This document shows positions 41,875 to 52,749 of a DNA stretch of 64,000 nt, piece by piece. Below the pieces are notes generated by a model. That model saw only the letters and a program-made list of their open reading frames with translations, did no database searches and had not been told where the DNA came from. The stretch covers positions 120,260,782 to 120,324,781 of the forward strand of contig CM042147.1 of the NCBI GenBank assembly GCA_023376005.1, given 5' to 3'. Numbering within the stretch: the stretch's first letter is position 1; the number at the start of each line of letters is the position of its first letter. Position numbers and translations under genes: made by a program. This DNA is from Doryteuthis pealeii. Lineage: Eukaryota > Mollusca > Cephalopoda > Myopsida > Loliginidae.

Positions 41875-41876
<2 letters not shown>

Positions 41877-41921
<45 letters not shown>

Positions 41922-41941
41922 GTGTGTGTGTGCGTGTTTAC

Positions 41942-41984
<43 letters not shown>

Positions 41985-42204
41985 TTGTTAGGCAGTGTAC
42001 GTATGCTTCTTTATAGATATATGTGATGGGTGCTGGGTAAAAATTGGTTGTCATAGAAACATGGACAAATATGTTGAAGAGTAAAAATAAAATATCAATA
42101 ATCAAAGAGATGAATATTGTGTTCTTAATCTTTTTTTTATTTTCCAAATATATTTCGGTTCACTTACCCTTTATCAAATGTTTCTTTTAGACTGATTATA
42201 GTCA

Positions 42205-42280
<76 letters not shown>

Positions 42281-42295
42281 TATATTCTTGGTTGG
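41877..42295. repeat. (TA)n, (TG)n, (CT)n cluster
   Basis: (TA)n 41877-41904, (TG)n 41909-41933, (TA)n 41942-41980, then unique sequence, (CT)n 42210-42237 and (TA)n 42238-42286. Confidence 0.9.
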
Positions 42296-42413
42296 GGTAC
42301 CAAGTTTCTTGGTACAAGGTAATTCTAGGCTGATCCTATTCTCTAACAGTAGTTTGTTGTAGAGTTCAGGTTCCGTGTGAAGCTCAATGTTTAATATTTA
42401 TAAACAGAGCAAA

Positions 42414-42570
42414 TATATTTGTGAAATAAAAGGCCTTAAATACCATGGGTATCGTGATTATGGACCATTTCCACTCGTGGGTATCTGAGGCCCACCGAGC
42501 TTCGTCAGACCACCATTTTATTTCAGACTGGCAATTTGGTATTTAAGGCCTTTTTATTCACAAATTTATA
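42414..42570. mobile_element. Palindrome-bordered hammerhead element
   Basis: Arms of about 32 bp (TTTGTGAAATAAAAGGCCTT / AAGGCCTTTTTATTCACAAA) enclose the ribozyme and border (TA)n at 42571-42612. Confidence 0.75.
42454..42513 (-). ncRNA. Type I hammerhead ribozyme
   Basis: Minus strand: stem I GTGGT (42509-42513)/ATCAC (42454-42458, one G-U pair); core CTGACGA (42502-42508); stem II with nine or so pairs and one bulge (GCTCG.TGGG / CCCACGAGT); GAA (42469-42471); stem III ATGGTCCAT; A17 at 42459 (AUA triplet). The pair closing stem II next to the core is A-G, a possible weakness. Confidence 0.72.
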
Positions 42571-42573
42571 TAT

Positions 42574-42610
<37 letters not shown>

Positions 42611-42956
42611 GGGGGGGGAATACCCACATGCCATCAGAGACATCCTCGGCCTAACCAGCCTCCTCCAGTGCTATATTTGAAGTGGAACACTATATGGTTC
42701 CCTACCACACCGGCTTCCGCTATACAGTCGGACGCCATAACTGTGATCCAGTGCAACAGGATCGCTTCAATTTAGAATTGGATGCCACAATCAGCCAAAT
42801 ATCTATTTCACTATCACCAGAGCTCACTTTTTGTGCAAAAATAATGAAGATTTTATTTATATTTATGAAGATATTTAAAAATTAGAATTTGAAGAGTTAG
42901 AGAAGGGAAAGTCATTGGTAGCGTTCGTGATAAAAATATAAACAAATAAAAAATCT

Positions 42957-43240
42957 GAACATTAGCTACATAAATGAGAGTAACCGGCCCTTGTTTCTTT
43001 CACTTTGAGGAAGTCGTCTGTTTTGGTCAGCCATTTTCATTTCACCGTAATTAATACAATTGCATGTTTTAATACGAAAATATCATAAAATGTGTTCTGA
43101 ATAATTTCATTTCAAATAATGCACAATTAAGAACACATTTTATGATATTTTTCTGTTAAAACATTCAGTTGTATTGATTCGAACAAATTCATATTTTCAC
43201 TGTAGATTTACGGTGAAATAAAAATAAATAATGTTCAGAT
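42957..43240. mobile_element. Foldback MITE, shorter copy
   Basis: Same termini and arms as 5549-5952 (AATCTGAACATTAGCTACAT ... ATGTTCAGATTACC) with internal deletions. Confidence 0.8.
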
Positions 43241-44416
43241 TACCCAAATCAATTATGGGAGAGCAAAACAATCAATGTATCTGCAAAACTACCTATTTAA
43301 CCCACCCCCTCTATTCAGGTAACGCCGGGTAGCCGCTTCTAGTCTATTATATAGGCGAATCTCAGTGTAAACTGATCCCTTTATGTTCAGGGATTTACGA
43401 TGCACTTAATATTGTACACTTTTAAACACCTTGTGTGACAGGATCAGAAAGTGTTTTTTTCTACTTCGTCCTGCCATAAATGCTAAATTTAAAGAGTGTC
43501 TTCCACTGTATGTTTTTACCCTTTTCCCCATGTCGCATTTGAAATAATGTACTTGGGTTTCAAGTTAATGATTGCCTTTCGAGTTCTGTACACTTCAAAG
43601 TCGATATAATTTGAATTAAAGGCGTCTTTGCTGCAAATAAAATCTGTGTTAATCTATTAGACACAGCAACAACTCTGACGGAGAAGATAATGAGTGAAAG
43701 AAGAGACATAGGACAGATTAAGGTACAGTCTAAGCCAGGGTGGGAACATGGGCCTCCTAAAGATAAAGCGCGGCCTTCCACCGTCTTAACCAATCAAAAT
43801 TGCACGTATACACTTTAGAAACTGATACCTGTTATTTTCTTTCTATAAGGTAATGCTCAAAAAAGGCTATAGAAGGTTGTGTTCCAAATGATTAATGATA
43901 ATACTTATGAGCAGTACTTTTCTATAGTCCTTATGAGCATTACTATCTAGCATTATTATCTGCCATTTTTGACTTTATAGTATTTTACAAAATAAATTTA
44001 ACACCCCTGATTGAAAAAAATTACCAGAAATCAGGGAATTATCCGAAATTTTCTGTGTTGATTTATCAATGAATGAATTTTACAATGCATTAGTTATTTT
44101 ATCTAAAAATTGAGGTTACTTTTTTTTTCAGGTCACTTAGTTTTGACCCCCCTCCCACCTTTATTTTGGGGCCAAAATATCGGTGGGTTTATATAGTTTT
44201 GAAACTAATTACAATATAAATAAAAAATCAAAGGATCGAGGTGGGAATAGGAAAAAAGATATATTGGCGAGGTTTATCATAGTCAGGTACAAGGTTGAAT
44301 AAATTAACTCAGCATAATATGAAACACGGACAGATATGTTAAGTGAAGCCCTGAAATTAGTAAACTAGTTCACATATCTAATTAGTAATATCCCATCAAT
44401 AAAAGCGATGTTAATA
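43241..44416. other. No gene recognised
   Basis: AT-rich; the longest open frame (minus strand, 43560-43793) has no recognisable domain. Confidence 0.5.
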
Positions 44417-45530
44417 TCTTATTATAATGGAGATTGTGCATTACTACTCAAGTCACAATTCCCTTAATTATTTGTATCATATTTCTCCATGATTTTATTT
44501 TTTACTTAAACCTCAATTATTAATTAAAATTATTTTACATTATTAACACTTCTGGTCTTATCTACATCTCTTATTATAATGGAGATTGTGGTTTGTCTGT
44601 CTGTAACCGAAACTTATTACTATACAAGTCACAATTCCTTTGTTATTTACATCACATTCTCCATTTTTATTTTTATTCAAACCTCAATTATTAATAAAAT
44701 TGTTTACATCATTAAGACTGTTGACCATATCTACATACTAATAACATGCAATTGTATTTATATATACAACAAAATAGCGGATTACAGTGTGAATGGGAAG
44801 GCTAATTTGCATATTGATCTTAAAAATTTGATTTTAATAAATATATTCTTAGTATTATTGATTTCTAATTGTTTCGTTTTACCTTATTGAATATGAGCAA
44901 AATCTTGGGGATAAATCTTAAAAGAAATCCATTAACAAGAAGAAATAACTGTCATTTTATTCTTTATTTCCTATTTTAACTAAATAGTTGAATTAGGAAG
45001 ATTTACCAATGAAAGACGGGAGTAATGGAAAATGATGGAAGAGTTAGTTTCAAAGTTGTTCTATTTTTCAATCATACCCCCTCTGTTCCAAATCTTTTTA
45101 TCTGCATTCTTATTCAGTTTCATTAGCCTTTCTAATTTAATATGATATTTTATTATATTAAAACTTAAATACTTGTACCCGGAGGGTGCATATATTTGCT
45201 AGTACTAATAACATACAATTGTATTTATATAAAAACAAAATAGTGGTTTACAGTGTGAACCGAATGGCTAATTTTGCATATTGATATTAAAATTTGATTT
45301 TAATAAAATATGTGTTTATACTATAATTTCTAGTTGTTGTTTTTATCTTGATGGATATGCGCAAGATCTCGGGGATAGATTTTTAAAAAGAATCCATATA
45401 GAGAGTTAACTGTCATTTATCTTTGATCGGATTATCTGCGCTTTTTAACTGGCGAATAGATCTGACATACCTCGCATAACAGAGAAAAAAAAACTGTCAT
45501 TTTATTCTTTACTTCCTATTTTAACTGGAA
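44417..45530 (+). mobile_element. Outer Helitron, interrupted
   Basis: Begins TCTTATTATAATGGAGATTG at 44417, is interrupted after CTACA (44566), and resumes at 45203 with TACTAATAACATACAATTG. No 3' hairpin/CTAG end is recognisable, so it is 3'-degraded. Confidence 0.72.
44567..45202 (+). mobile_element. Helitron nested in a Helitron
   Basis: 636 bp, TCTCTTATTATAATGG to a hairpin (ACCC GGA GGGT) and TGCTAG, inserted between A and T. Removing it rejoins CTACA and TACTAATAAC, matching the uninterrupted relative at ~689 (CTACATACTGACAAC). No target duplication. Confidence 0.88.
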
Positions 45531-45946
45531 CTTTTCTGACATACCTCGTAATCTTTGTGTCCAGCTCACTAACCATCGATCGATGTCAGATGCCCAACTC
45601 GTGATTTATTTCCTCTCATATTTTTATAACTGTTGCGCTGGTATTGATTTTTTCTTCCTGTAATTTGGGAAAGCGTAGGAGGACCGGCTGATGACGTCGT
45701 TAAAAAGCGCGAAATTCTGTCTAAAGTAAGACTATCTGGGGAATATTTTACGAACAAAATATAAAACTCACTCATCTATGGGCATAAATGAAATTCCTTA
45801 ATCTCTGTGATATCGACCCACGCACATAACTCGTTATTAAGGTCAGCGCCACCGTTGTAGGACATCCAGTGGGAATCGAACTCATTCTTTGCAAATGGTC
45901 TGCGAAATTAGATTATTAACCCTTATTCTACAGTTTACGACAAAAC

Positions 45947-45948
<2 letters not shown>

Positions 45949-45993
<45 letters not shown>

Positions 45994-46023
45994 TGAACAG
46001 ACTGAGATAGATATGAACAGACT

Positions 46024-46059
<36 letters not shown>

Positions 46060-46089
46060 TGAACAGACTGAGATAGATATGAACAGACT

Positions 46090-46127
<38 letters not shown>

Positions 46128-46137
46128 ACAGACTGAG

Positions 46138-46181
<44 letters not shown>

Positions 46182-46346
46182 CTGAGATAGATGAACAGAC
46201 TGATAGATAGATAGATAGATAGATAGAAGATAGATAGATAGATAGATAGATGATAGATAGATGATAGAGACTGATAGATAGATAGATAGATGAGATAGAT
46301 AGATAGATAGATAGATAGATGATAGATAGATAGATAGATAGATAAC

Positions 46347-46379
<33 letters not shown>

Positions 46380-46396
46380 TGATAGACTGACAGACT

Positions 46397-46442
<46 letters not shown>

Positions 46443-46449
46443 ACAGACT

Positions 46450-46483
<34 letters not shown>

Positions 46484-46520
46484 CAGACTGATAGATAGAT
46501 AGATAGATAGATAGATAGAC

Positions 46521-46552
<32 letters not shown>

Positions 46553-46599
46553 GAACAGACTGATAGACAGATAGATTAGATAGATAGATATGATGAGAC

Positions 46600-46666
<67 letters not shown>

Positions 46667-46735
46667 AGATAGATAGATAGACTGAACAGATAGATGAGAT
46701 AGATAGATAATAGATAGGATAGATAGACACTGACT
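45949..46735. repeat. (GATA)n block, about 790 bp
   Basis: GATA repeats interrupted by a recurrent TGAACAGACTGA motif. Long frames of (YLSI)n type read through it on the minus strand and are artefacts. Confidence 0.96.
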
Positions 46736-46802
46736 ACTAAGATAGTTCCAGGATGAGATAGAAATAATAGGACACACAGTATTATTACTTGTTATTACTG
46801 GG

Positions 46803-46935
46803 CGGCATCCCGTCGTGGTGTAATGAATAGCGAACTTGTCTCCCAAATCCGTTACTGATGAAAAGCGAGTTCGATCCTCGCTAAATGCCCCACATTAGTC
46901 ACCTTGAGTCAAATCCTACCTGTTGGGTAATTTTT
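46803..46935 (+). mobile_element. SINE family 3
   Basis: Head CGTCGTGGTGTAATGAATAG, B box GCGAGTTCGATCCTCG, then CACCTTGAGTCAAATCCTACC. Confidence 0.78.
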
Positions 46936-47159
46936 GTTTATTACTGGCTGGTCTATTATTTCTGCTCCACCTATAAATAAGGTAAGCGAACCAATACACA
47001 GCTGCTGTCGCCATGTGACATGAAGGGACTATTCCAAGAATATTTCCGAATGAGGAGAAAGTAACCGTCGCTTATTTGAAAATTACTAACGGCATGGAAC
47101 AAAATGTGTAAAGCCAGATCCGTCAATATAACATACATTATCATACAATTTGCATTATC

Positions 47160-47290
47160 TAGATTTTTCGGACTGTTGTCCTCATCTTTATTGTTACCAA
47201 CACAATATTTCGGTGATGTGCACTTCGGCCTTCTTCGGGTGTTTGTTGTCAAACTCGTGAACCTTCTTGTCGACCTCGAGAGCCTTCGTG
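47160..47290 (-). repeat. Hammerhead-like remnant
   Basis: Minus strand AACAC-CCGAAGA-AGGCC...CACC-GAA-ATATT-GTGTT: possible AACAC/GTGTT stem I, but core U4 is C and stem II barely pairs. Related to 31785. Confidence 0.3.
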
Positions 47291-47295
47291 TCAGA

Positions 47296-47298
<3 letters not shown>

Positions 47299-47367
<69 letters not shown>
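47299..47367. repeat. (TA)n microsatellite
   Basis: Left border of the double-hammerhead palindrome. Confidence 0.96.
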
Positions 47368-47370
<3 letters not shown>

Positions 47371-47471
47371 AAATGGAAAAGGAATTGAATCCGACAATAT
47401 GAGGAAAAATGAGTAAAGAAAAGAAATGTAAATGGATAAAATGAATTTAATCGATATCACATTAATCGATA

Positions 47472-47552
47472 TCACTTACACATGTGTTTCGGTCAGTTTA
47501 TGTGTGTGAAAATATTTCGCACACATAGAGGAATCGACCTTCATCAGAGTGA
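47472..47552 (-). ncRNA. Hammerhead ribozyme, left arm
   Basis: Mirror image of the right-arm motif: core CTGATGA at 47541-47547, stem I TCACT/AGTGA, GAA at 47488-47490, stem III ACACATGTGT, A17 at 47477. Confidence 0.8.
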
Positions 47553-47612
47553 ACATTTATTTTGAAATAAACTCGTTAACTCAAAATAAACTCGTTTATT
47601 CAAAATAAATGT

Positions 47613-47693
47613 TCACTCTGATGAAGGTCGATTCCTCTATGTGTGCGAAATATTTTCACACACATAAACTGACCGAAACACATGTGTAAGTGA
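47613..47693 (+). ncRNA. Hammerhead ribozyme, right arm
   Basis: Stem I TCACT (47613-47617)/AGTGA (47689-47693); core CTGATGA (47618-47624); stem II GGTC/GACC closing an extended hairpin (TATGTGTG/CACACATA); GAA (47675-47677); stem III ACACATGTGT (47678-47687); A17 (47688). Invariant nucleotides intact. Confidence 0.82.
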
Positions 47694-47800
47694 TATCGAT
47701 TAATGTGATATCGATTAAATTCATTTTATCCATTTACATTTCTTTTCTTTACTCATTTTCCCAATATACAATATATATAAAAATATAACATTGTACATAT

Positions 47801-47801
<1 letters not shown>

Positions 47802-47861
<60 letters not shown>
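47802..47861. repeat. (CA)n(TA)n(TG)n palindromic microsatellite
   Basis: CA, TA and TG runs in series, self-complementary. Confidence 0.95.
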
Positions 47862-47865
<4 letters not shown>

Positions 47866-47924
47866 ATATCTAATATTAATATCATATATATAATACTAAT
47901 ATTACATGTATATAAAGTAAAGTA

Positions 47925-48170
47925 ATATCAACGGGGTGACCTAAATCGTTATCAGCCAGTCAGCGAGGGAGTCTATCCCCTTTTCAATAGCGCTAGATTA
48001 AGGAGATTGTTTTAGCAACTGAGGTGGGGCGCCACACCTACCATCAGCTCCTTACTTTACCGCACAGATCCCTGTGCTACTCATACGCTGAGTTGGCGAG
48101 GGCCGGTATCGAACTAGGAACCTTGTGGTTTCTTGCCGAACGCTCTACCGACTGAACTCACCCGGCTCCT
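47925..48170 (-). mobile_element. SINE family 2
   Basis: Reverse-oriented copy: head at the right (ACCACAAGGTTCCTAGTTCG), body to the left end ACTTTACT. Confidence 0.9.
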
Positions 48171-48186
48171 TGACCTTACTTTTTAA

Positions 48187-48220
48187 ACACACGCACACAC
48201 GCACACACACACACGCACAC

Positions 48221-48271
<51 letters not shown>
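48187..48271. repeat. (CA)n(TA)n(TG)n palindromic microsatellite
   Basis: Second such compound tract, abutting the 5' end of the minus-strand SINE. Confidence 0.95.
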
Positions 48272-48274
<3 letters not shown>

Positions 48275-48439
48275 ATACAGTATCTAATATTAATATCATA
48301 TAATATTAATATCATAATATTAATATTACATGAATACAATATGATATATATTAATATGATATGGATTATATTTTATATAACGAACATTTATTTTTTGTGC
48401 AGCTAGGCCACGTAACAGTCAGGCTTAATTAGTTAACAG

Positions 48440-48612
48440 TAACAGTAGTCAGCCCTACTATTTACCCATAGCTGGAAAAAAATAGTTGGATTCATAACTT
48501 TCCTAAGGGTAATAAAGTTATGTGAAATGCAAACAGCCTGGTCCAAGATTTGAACTCGTCTCGCCGTGTCCATTTCCTACGACGGTAACCAGTACACCAC
48601 GCGCTTCCTGAA
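48440..48612 (-). mobile_element. SINE family 1 fragment
   Basis: Copy B equivalent of the 1-153 SINE, with a little more of its body. Confidence 0.72.
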
Positions 48613-48755
48613 ATTGACAGGAAAGGCGTCACGAGGTGCTTCAAGTTGTATCATTTCCATAGACATCATTTATATATGTATTTTTAAAAAAATCTTTTTT
48701 CGAACCCTCCAAAATTCTCTGTATTTTGACCGCTTTAACTTCAAATATCAAACAT

Positions 48756-49177
48756 TTTACTCTGATGAAGGCCGTTATTCTTTGTATGCTAAAAAAATTA
48801 TAATTTTCTATTATTATTATTTTATTTCGTATTTAAAAGAAGAAAGTTACTTGAAAAATAACGGAAACTCACCATAAAGCGAGCGGGCTGTAGAATGCTC
48901 CTCATTCTAGTGGCAAAGCCGATGAGAAGTTCAATTCCATGATTCTTTTTCCTTGTTTTGTTATTTTTTATTTTTTATATTTTGATTTTGGGAGATGCAC
49001 CGTGCACCGTCGGGGCCTTCTGCCCCGCACATGCCCCCCCCCTCACTGCCCTCCACCGTTTCGGAAACGAATGTCATGATAGAATATGTATCAAATTATA
49101 CGATTGAATATTATAAATAATATGATAAATAAAATACATGTGTACATGAACTCCTGGCCGAAACACGTGTTAGTAAA
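48756..49177 (+). ncRNA. Split hammerhead ribozyme (copy B)
   Basis: TTTACT (48756-48761), CTGATGA (48762-48768), GGCC (48770-48773); then GGCC (49156-49159), GAA (49160-49162), ACACGTGT, T17 (49171), AGTAAA (49172-49177). Same pairing as copy A, but only about 380 bp separates the halves because the Helitron is absent. Confidence 0.5.
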
Positions 49178-49390
49178 TCTATTTTATCTATTCAACATTT
49201 TCTTTCCTCTATTTATTTTTCCTTTCAACATGAATAAATAAATATAACATATATATAAATACGTTAGAATTGAATATTTCAGTAACTTAAACGAGCATTA
49301 ACTGGCTTAAAATATGAATCTGCGTATAAGGCAGAAAGTTGTGCAAACATTCACTAGTTGTCATATCATCAAAGTAAATATAAATAAATC

Positions 49391-49472
49391 CTTTTTTTTT
49401 TTTTCTTTCTTTCTTTTTCTTTTCTTTTTTCTTCTTTCTTTCTTTCTTTTTTCTTTTTTTCTTTTTTTTATT
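49391..49472. repeat. CTTT-rich tract (copy B)
   Basis: Equivalent of 1585-1660. Confidence 0.85.
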
Positions 49473-49744
49473 TCGAGAAAATATTACCGTCTCACAAAAG
49501 AACAACCCACTATCGTAAGACAAATTATCTCGTCTGTGGCACAAAAATTGTGAGTTGCTAAAATGAGATGCCTCGTCCGTGCTAGCAAACTGGTTAAATA
49601 ATAATGTTAAGAAGAGAGAATGAGAAAATAAATAATACAGACAAAACATCATAAACTAATTCCTAAGGCAATCCTAATAAAAAGCGCAAAAGGGAACGCA
49701 CAGTCCTTATCTGAAAAATACACTTATTTATTATTTGGTTTTCA

Positions 49745-50035
49745 CACCAGCGTTAGCTGATGGTCTTTCACTTAAGTTTTAGTGACAAGTCTCCTCAGGT
49801 CTCCAGGACTCTCCTGAGTATTCCAGCTGATTTCAACAATGCTGTTATCTGGATGGTTTCAATTCTTCCTATGATTTCCAATTCCTCTAGTCTTTTTTCT
49901 AAGCTTTTGGGGACCGTTCCAAATGCTCCAACTACTATTGGTATCACTTTCACCCTAATATTCCACAGTTTTGTCAATACTCTAGCGAGATCTAGGTATT
50001 TGTCTATCTTTTCGCTTTCTTTCATCTTTATCCTG
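49745..50035 (-). mobile_element. 5'-truncated Dong/R4-like LINE, 3' end (copy B)
   Basis: Same truncated copy as 1920-2232; its junction with the next LINE is a clean (TTA)n tract at 50036-50088. Confidence 0.82.
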
Positions 50036-50086
<51 letters not shown>

Positions 50087-50088
50087 TT

Positions 50089-51595
50089 CACTCCTTTTGA
50101 GTTTTTCACATCAGCGTTATCTGATGGTATTTCACTGGAGTCTGAGTGACAACAAGTCTCCTCGGGTCCCCGGGACTCTTCTGAGTATTCTAGCCGATTG
50201 CAACAATGCTGTTGTCTGGATGGTCTCAATTTTTTCTCTGACTTCCAGATCCTCCAGTCTTTTTTCCAAGTTTATTGGGACCGTTTCAAGTGCACCAACT
50301 ACAATTTGTATCACTTTCACTCATATTCCACAGCTTTTTCAGTTCTCTGGCAAAATCCAAGTATTTGTCCATCTTTTCATTTTCCTTCAGCTTCACCCTG
50401 TGATCTGCTGGAATTGCAAAGTCCACCAGTTGACACGTTCCCTTTTATTTTATCATTTTTTTTTGTTAATCAACACTAGGTCTGGTCTCCTGGCTGGTAT
50501 AGTGTGACCCGTCTTTATCTCAAAGTCCCAGAGAATTTTATGCGTTTCATTCTCAAGAACAGATTCTATTTTATGCATATACCATTTTGTTGTATGGTCA
50601 AAATTAAATTTTTTGCATAATTCCCAGTGGATCATCTTCCCAACTCAGTCGTGCCTAGCTTTGATATTCCCGTTGTGCTAGTTTGCTACATTCACTTAAT
50701 ATATGGTTTACAGTCTCATCTCTGTCACTGCATAGTCTACATTTACTGTTTTGTTACGTCTTATCAATTTTTGCTTTGCTATCATTTGTTCTTAGGGCAT
50801 TATTTTTATTATTAGCGATTCATTTTCTCTCTTGAGGTTTCCTCTTCTTAACCATGTCCAAATCTTTTTATGTGCAACTTCTCCGATTTGTCGTTTGAAG
50901 TGTCCATATACTTGTTTTTCTTCCCATCTTTGTTTTCTAGTCTTTGTTGTTTTTCTGTTTATCCATATATTGCATCTGCTGTTGTTGGCTGTCATAAGTA
51001 ATCTTTCTTTGCTCTTTTTTGTGTATTCTTCGAGTCCTTGGATTGTGGCCTCTACGCAGTCCTCTATGTTGGCAAGACCTCTTCCACCTTCTTTTCTTGA
51101 TACATATAGTCTATCTTTATTATCTCTAGTGTGTAGAGCTTTGTGCATCGTCATTAATTTCCTAGTCCTTTGGTCGATCTGCCTGAGTTCTTCTTTTGTC
51201 CATTTTAAGAATGACCCAGAGTATCTTATAACGGGGACGACCCAGGTATTTATTCTTTGATAAGATTTCTGCTATTGAGCTTGGTTTCTAAAAGCTTTCT
51301 TGTTCTTCTGAGGTATTCTTTTTTTTAACTTTTTCTTTCATCTCTGTTTGCTTGATATTGCTTGTTTCTAAAATTCCTAAGTATTTGTAACTTTCTTTTT
51401 CTTCAAGTGATTTTATAGTTTCCTGATTTGGTAGTTGTATTCCATCCATTAATTTTCTTTCTCACTTTTTTATTACTAGCATAGCACATTTTTCGATTCC
51501 AAATTCCATCCCTATATCTTGGCTATATATTCTGATGGTTTGTACCATGGTTTCTAGTTCTTTTTCATTTTTTGCAAAAAATTTTATGTCATCCA

Positions 51596-51597
<2 letters not shown>
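50089..51597 (-). pseudogene. Dong/R4-like non-LTR retrotransposon (copy B)
   Basis: Same domains as 2233-3771: end of RT (about 51590-51400, motif GMEFGIEKCAMLVI), linker KEGGRGLANIEDC, cysteine knuckle (degraded near 50740), RPDLVLIN near 50490 and the C-terminal IVVGAL block. Frameshifts differ in part from copy A, so both decayed independently after the split. Confidence 0.82.
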
Positions 51598-51632
<35 letters not shown>

Positions 51633-51768
51633 TTCACTCCTTTTGAGTTTTTCACTCATTATTTCAATTATTATTATTATATATTATTAATTTATATTTT
51701 ATTTATTATTTATTATTCATAATTTATTATTCTTATTATCTATTTATAATCAATTATTATCATTATTA

Positions 51769-51809
<41 letters not shown>

Positions 51810-51812
51810 GCA
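51598..51812. repeat. (TTA)n microsatellites with LINE-tail scrap (copy B)
   Basis: (TTA)n at 51598-51632, the LINE 3' tail CACTCCTTTTGAGTTTTTCA, then further TTA tracts to 51812. Confidence 0.88.
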
Positions 51813-52749
51813 GTGTTGATAAAAGTTATAGTTATTAGTGCATAATGAAAATTGATGATGATGCCAATGACGATGATGACGCTGATGTTGATGGGGAACT
51901 TGGCGATGATGAAAGAAAATAGTTGAAGATGAGTGTAAAATGAAACGACCGTATAAGATGGTGAATATTATCATGAGGATTTATTATAATGATCGTGTTG
52001 AAAATGATGGATGAATGTTAATCATTAAAATTAAATTAAGCCAATATCAATCGATGTGTTGAAAACACGTTTCTCGTCAGAAAATTGAACTAGATCTGAG
52101 AAAATGTTAAATGTTAGTTGTTGTTGGTTGGCTGGTTGGTTGGTTGGTTGGTGTTACATAATTCATAAGCGGCTTATGAATTATGTACGTACCTGTAGTA
52201 AGATATTTTGAATAAGATTCGTTAGATTTAAAATCGGAGGTAGGGAAATTTCCATAACCGTTAGGGTTATGATTAGCATGAGGATGACCCCGTTTTGATC
52301 CCTCCGGAATGCGCCATTACAGGCGAGAGAATTAATTTTAATTTAGTCAGATGCGGCTACATTTTCGACGCTATTGTCGGTTCTGTGCGTCGCCTCTCCA
52401 CTACGGCGGAAAGATGGGCTGGGTTGTTGAAATAAAGGTTTAGAAGAAAACAACAAGTCTTGTTTGTTAAGTTATTAAACAAGAAAGAACCAGCCCGAAA
52501 AAACAACAAGACAGAAAAGGCAACCCAAATGATCAGCCCGATTAAATAAGACTGAAGAATATGACGGCCGTCCGAGTTAGAAGCAGTATAAGCAGATACT
52601 AAGTAAGAACCTATAGAATTCAAATTCTATATTTTACACCCAAATAAGGAAAAACATATTTCTTTTCCTAAAATTGGGGAAAATAGATTGCGGCCTTTAC
52701 ATACAAAGGGATTTGTGTATTAAAAACAGTTAAAATCCCCTCCGCATTC
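51813..52749. other. No gene seen (copy B)
   Basis: Counterpart of 3968-4921, including the GGTT run near 52125 and the ATAATTCATAAGCGGCTTAT palindrome at about 52160-52185. Confidence 0.6.

Larger units (their letters stand above)
40307..41876 (-). mobile_element. Retrozyme-like tandem array, 366-bp unit
   Basis: Four direct units (spacing of equivalent ribozyme sites 366, 366 and 354 bp) plus a fifth, inverted unit (41590-41876), bordered by (TA)n on both sides. Each unit carries one hammerhead, on the minus strand in the direct units. No protein frame. Tandem ~170-400-bp units with type I hammerheads are the architecture reported for metazoan retrozymes, non-autonomous elements proposed to spread through circular RNAs. 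The expected circle is 366 nt. Units 1-3 are nearly identical; unit 4 lacks part of the sequence around its AACCTGTATGG region and one stem I strand. Confidence 0.8.
47396..47765. mobile_element. Long palindrome with one hammerhead per strand
   Basis: Near-perfect inverted arms of about 165 bp around a short centre (47571-47598), bordered by (TA)n left and (TA)/(CA)n right. Both arms contain a complete hammerhead, and the sequence beyond (TTTTATCCATT...CTTTACTC) matches the tail of the split family at 1377 and 40010. Confidence 0.88.

Noticed and set aside
43560..43793. Minus-strand frame of 77 residues as a gene
   Set aside because: No domain, no conserved neighbour and no supporting signals.
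45882..46846. Open frames of about 280-300 residues on the minus strand
   Set aside because: They are translations of the (GATA)n block, giving monotonous YLSI repeats with no start context or domain.
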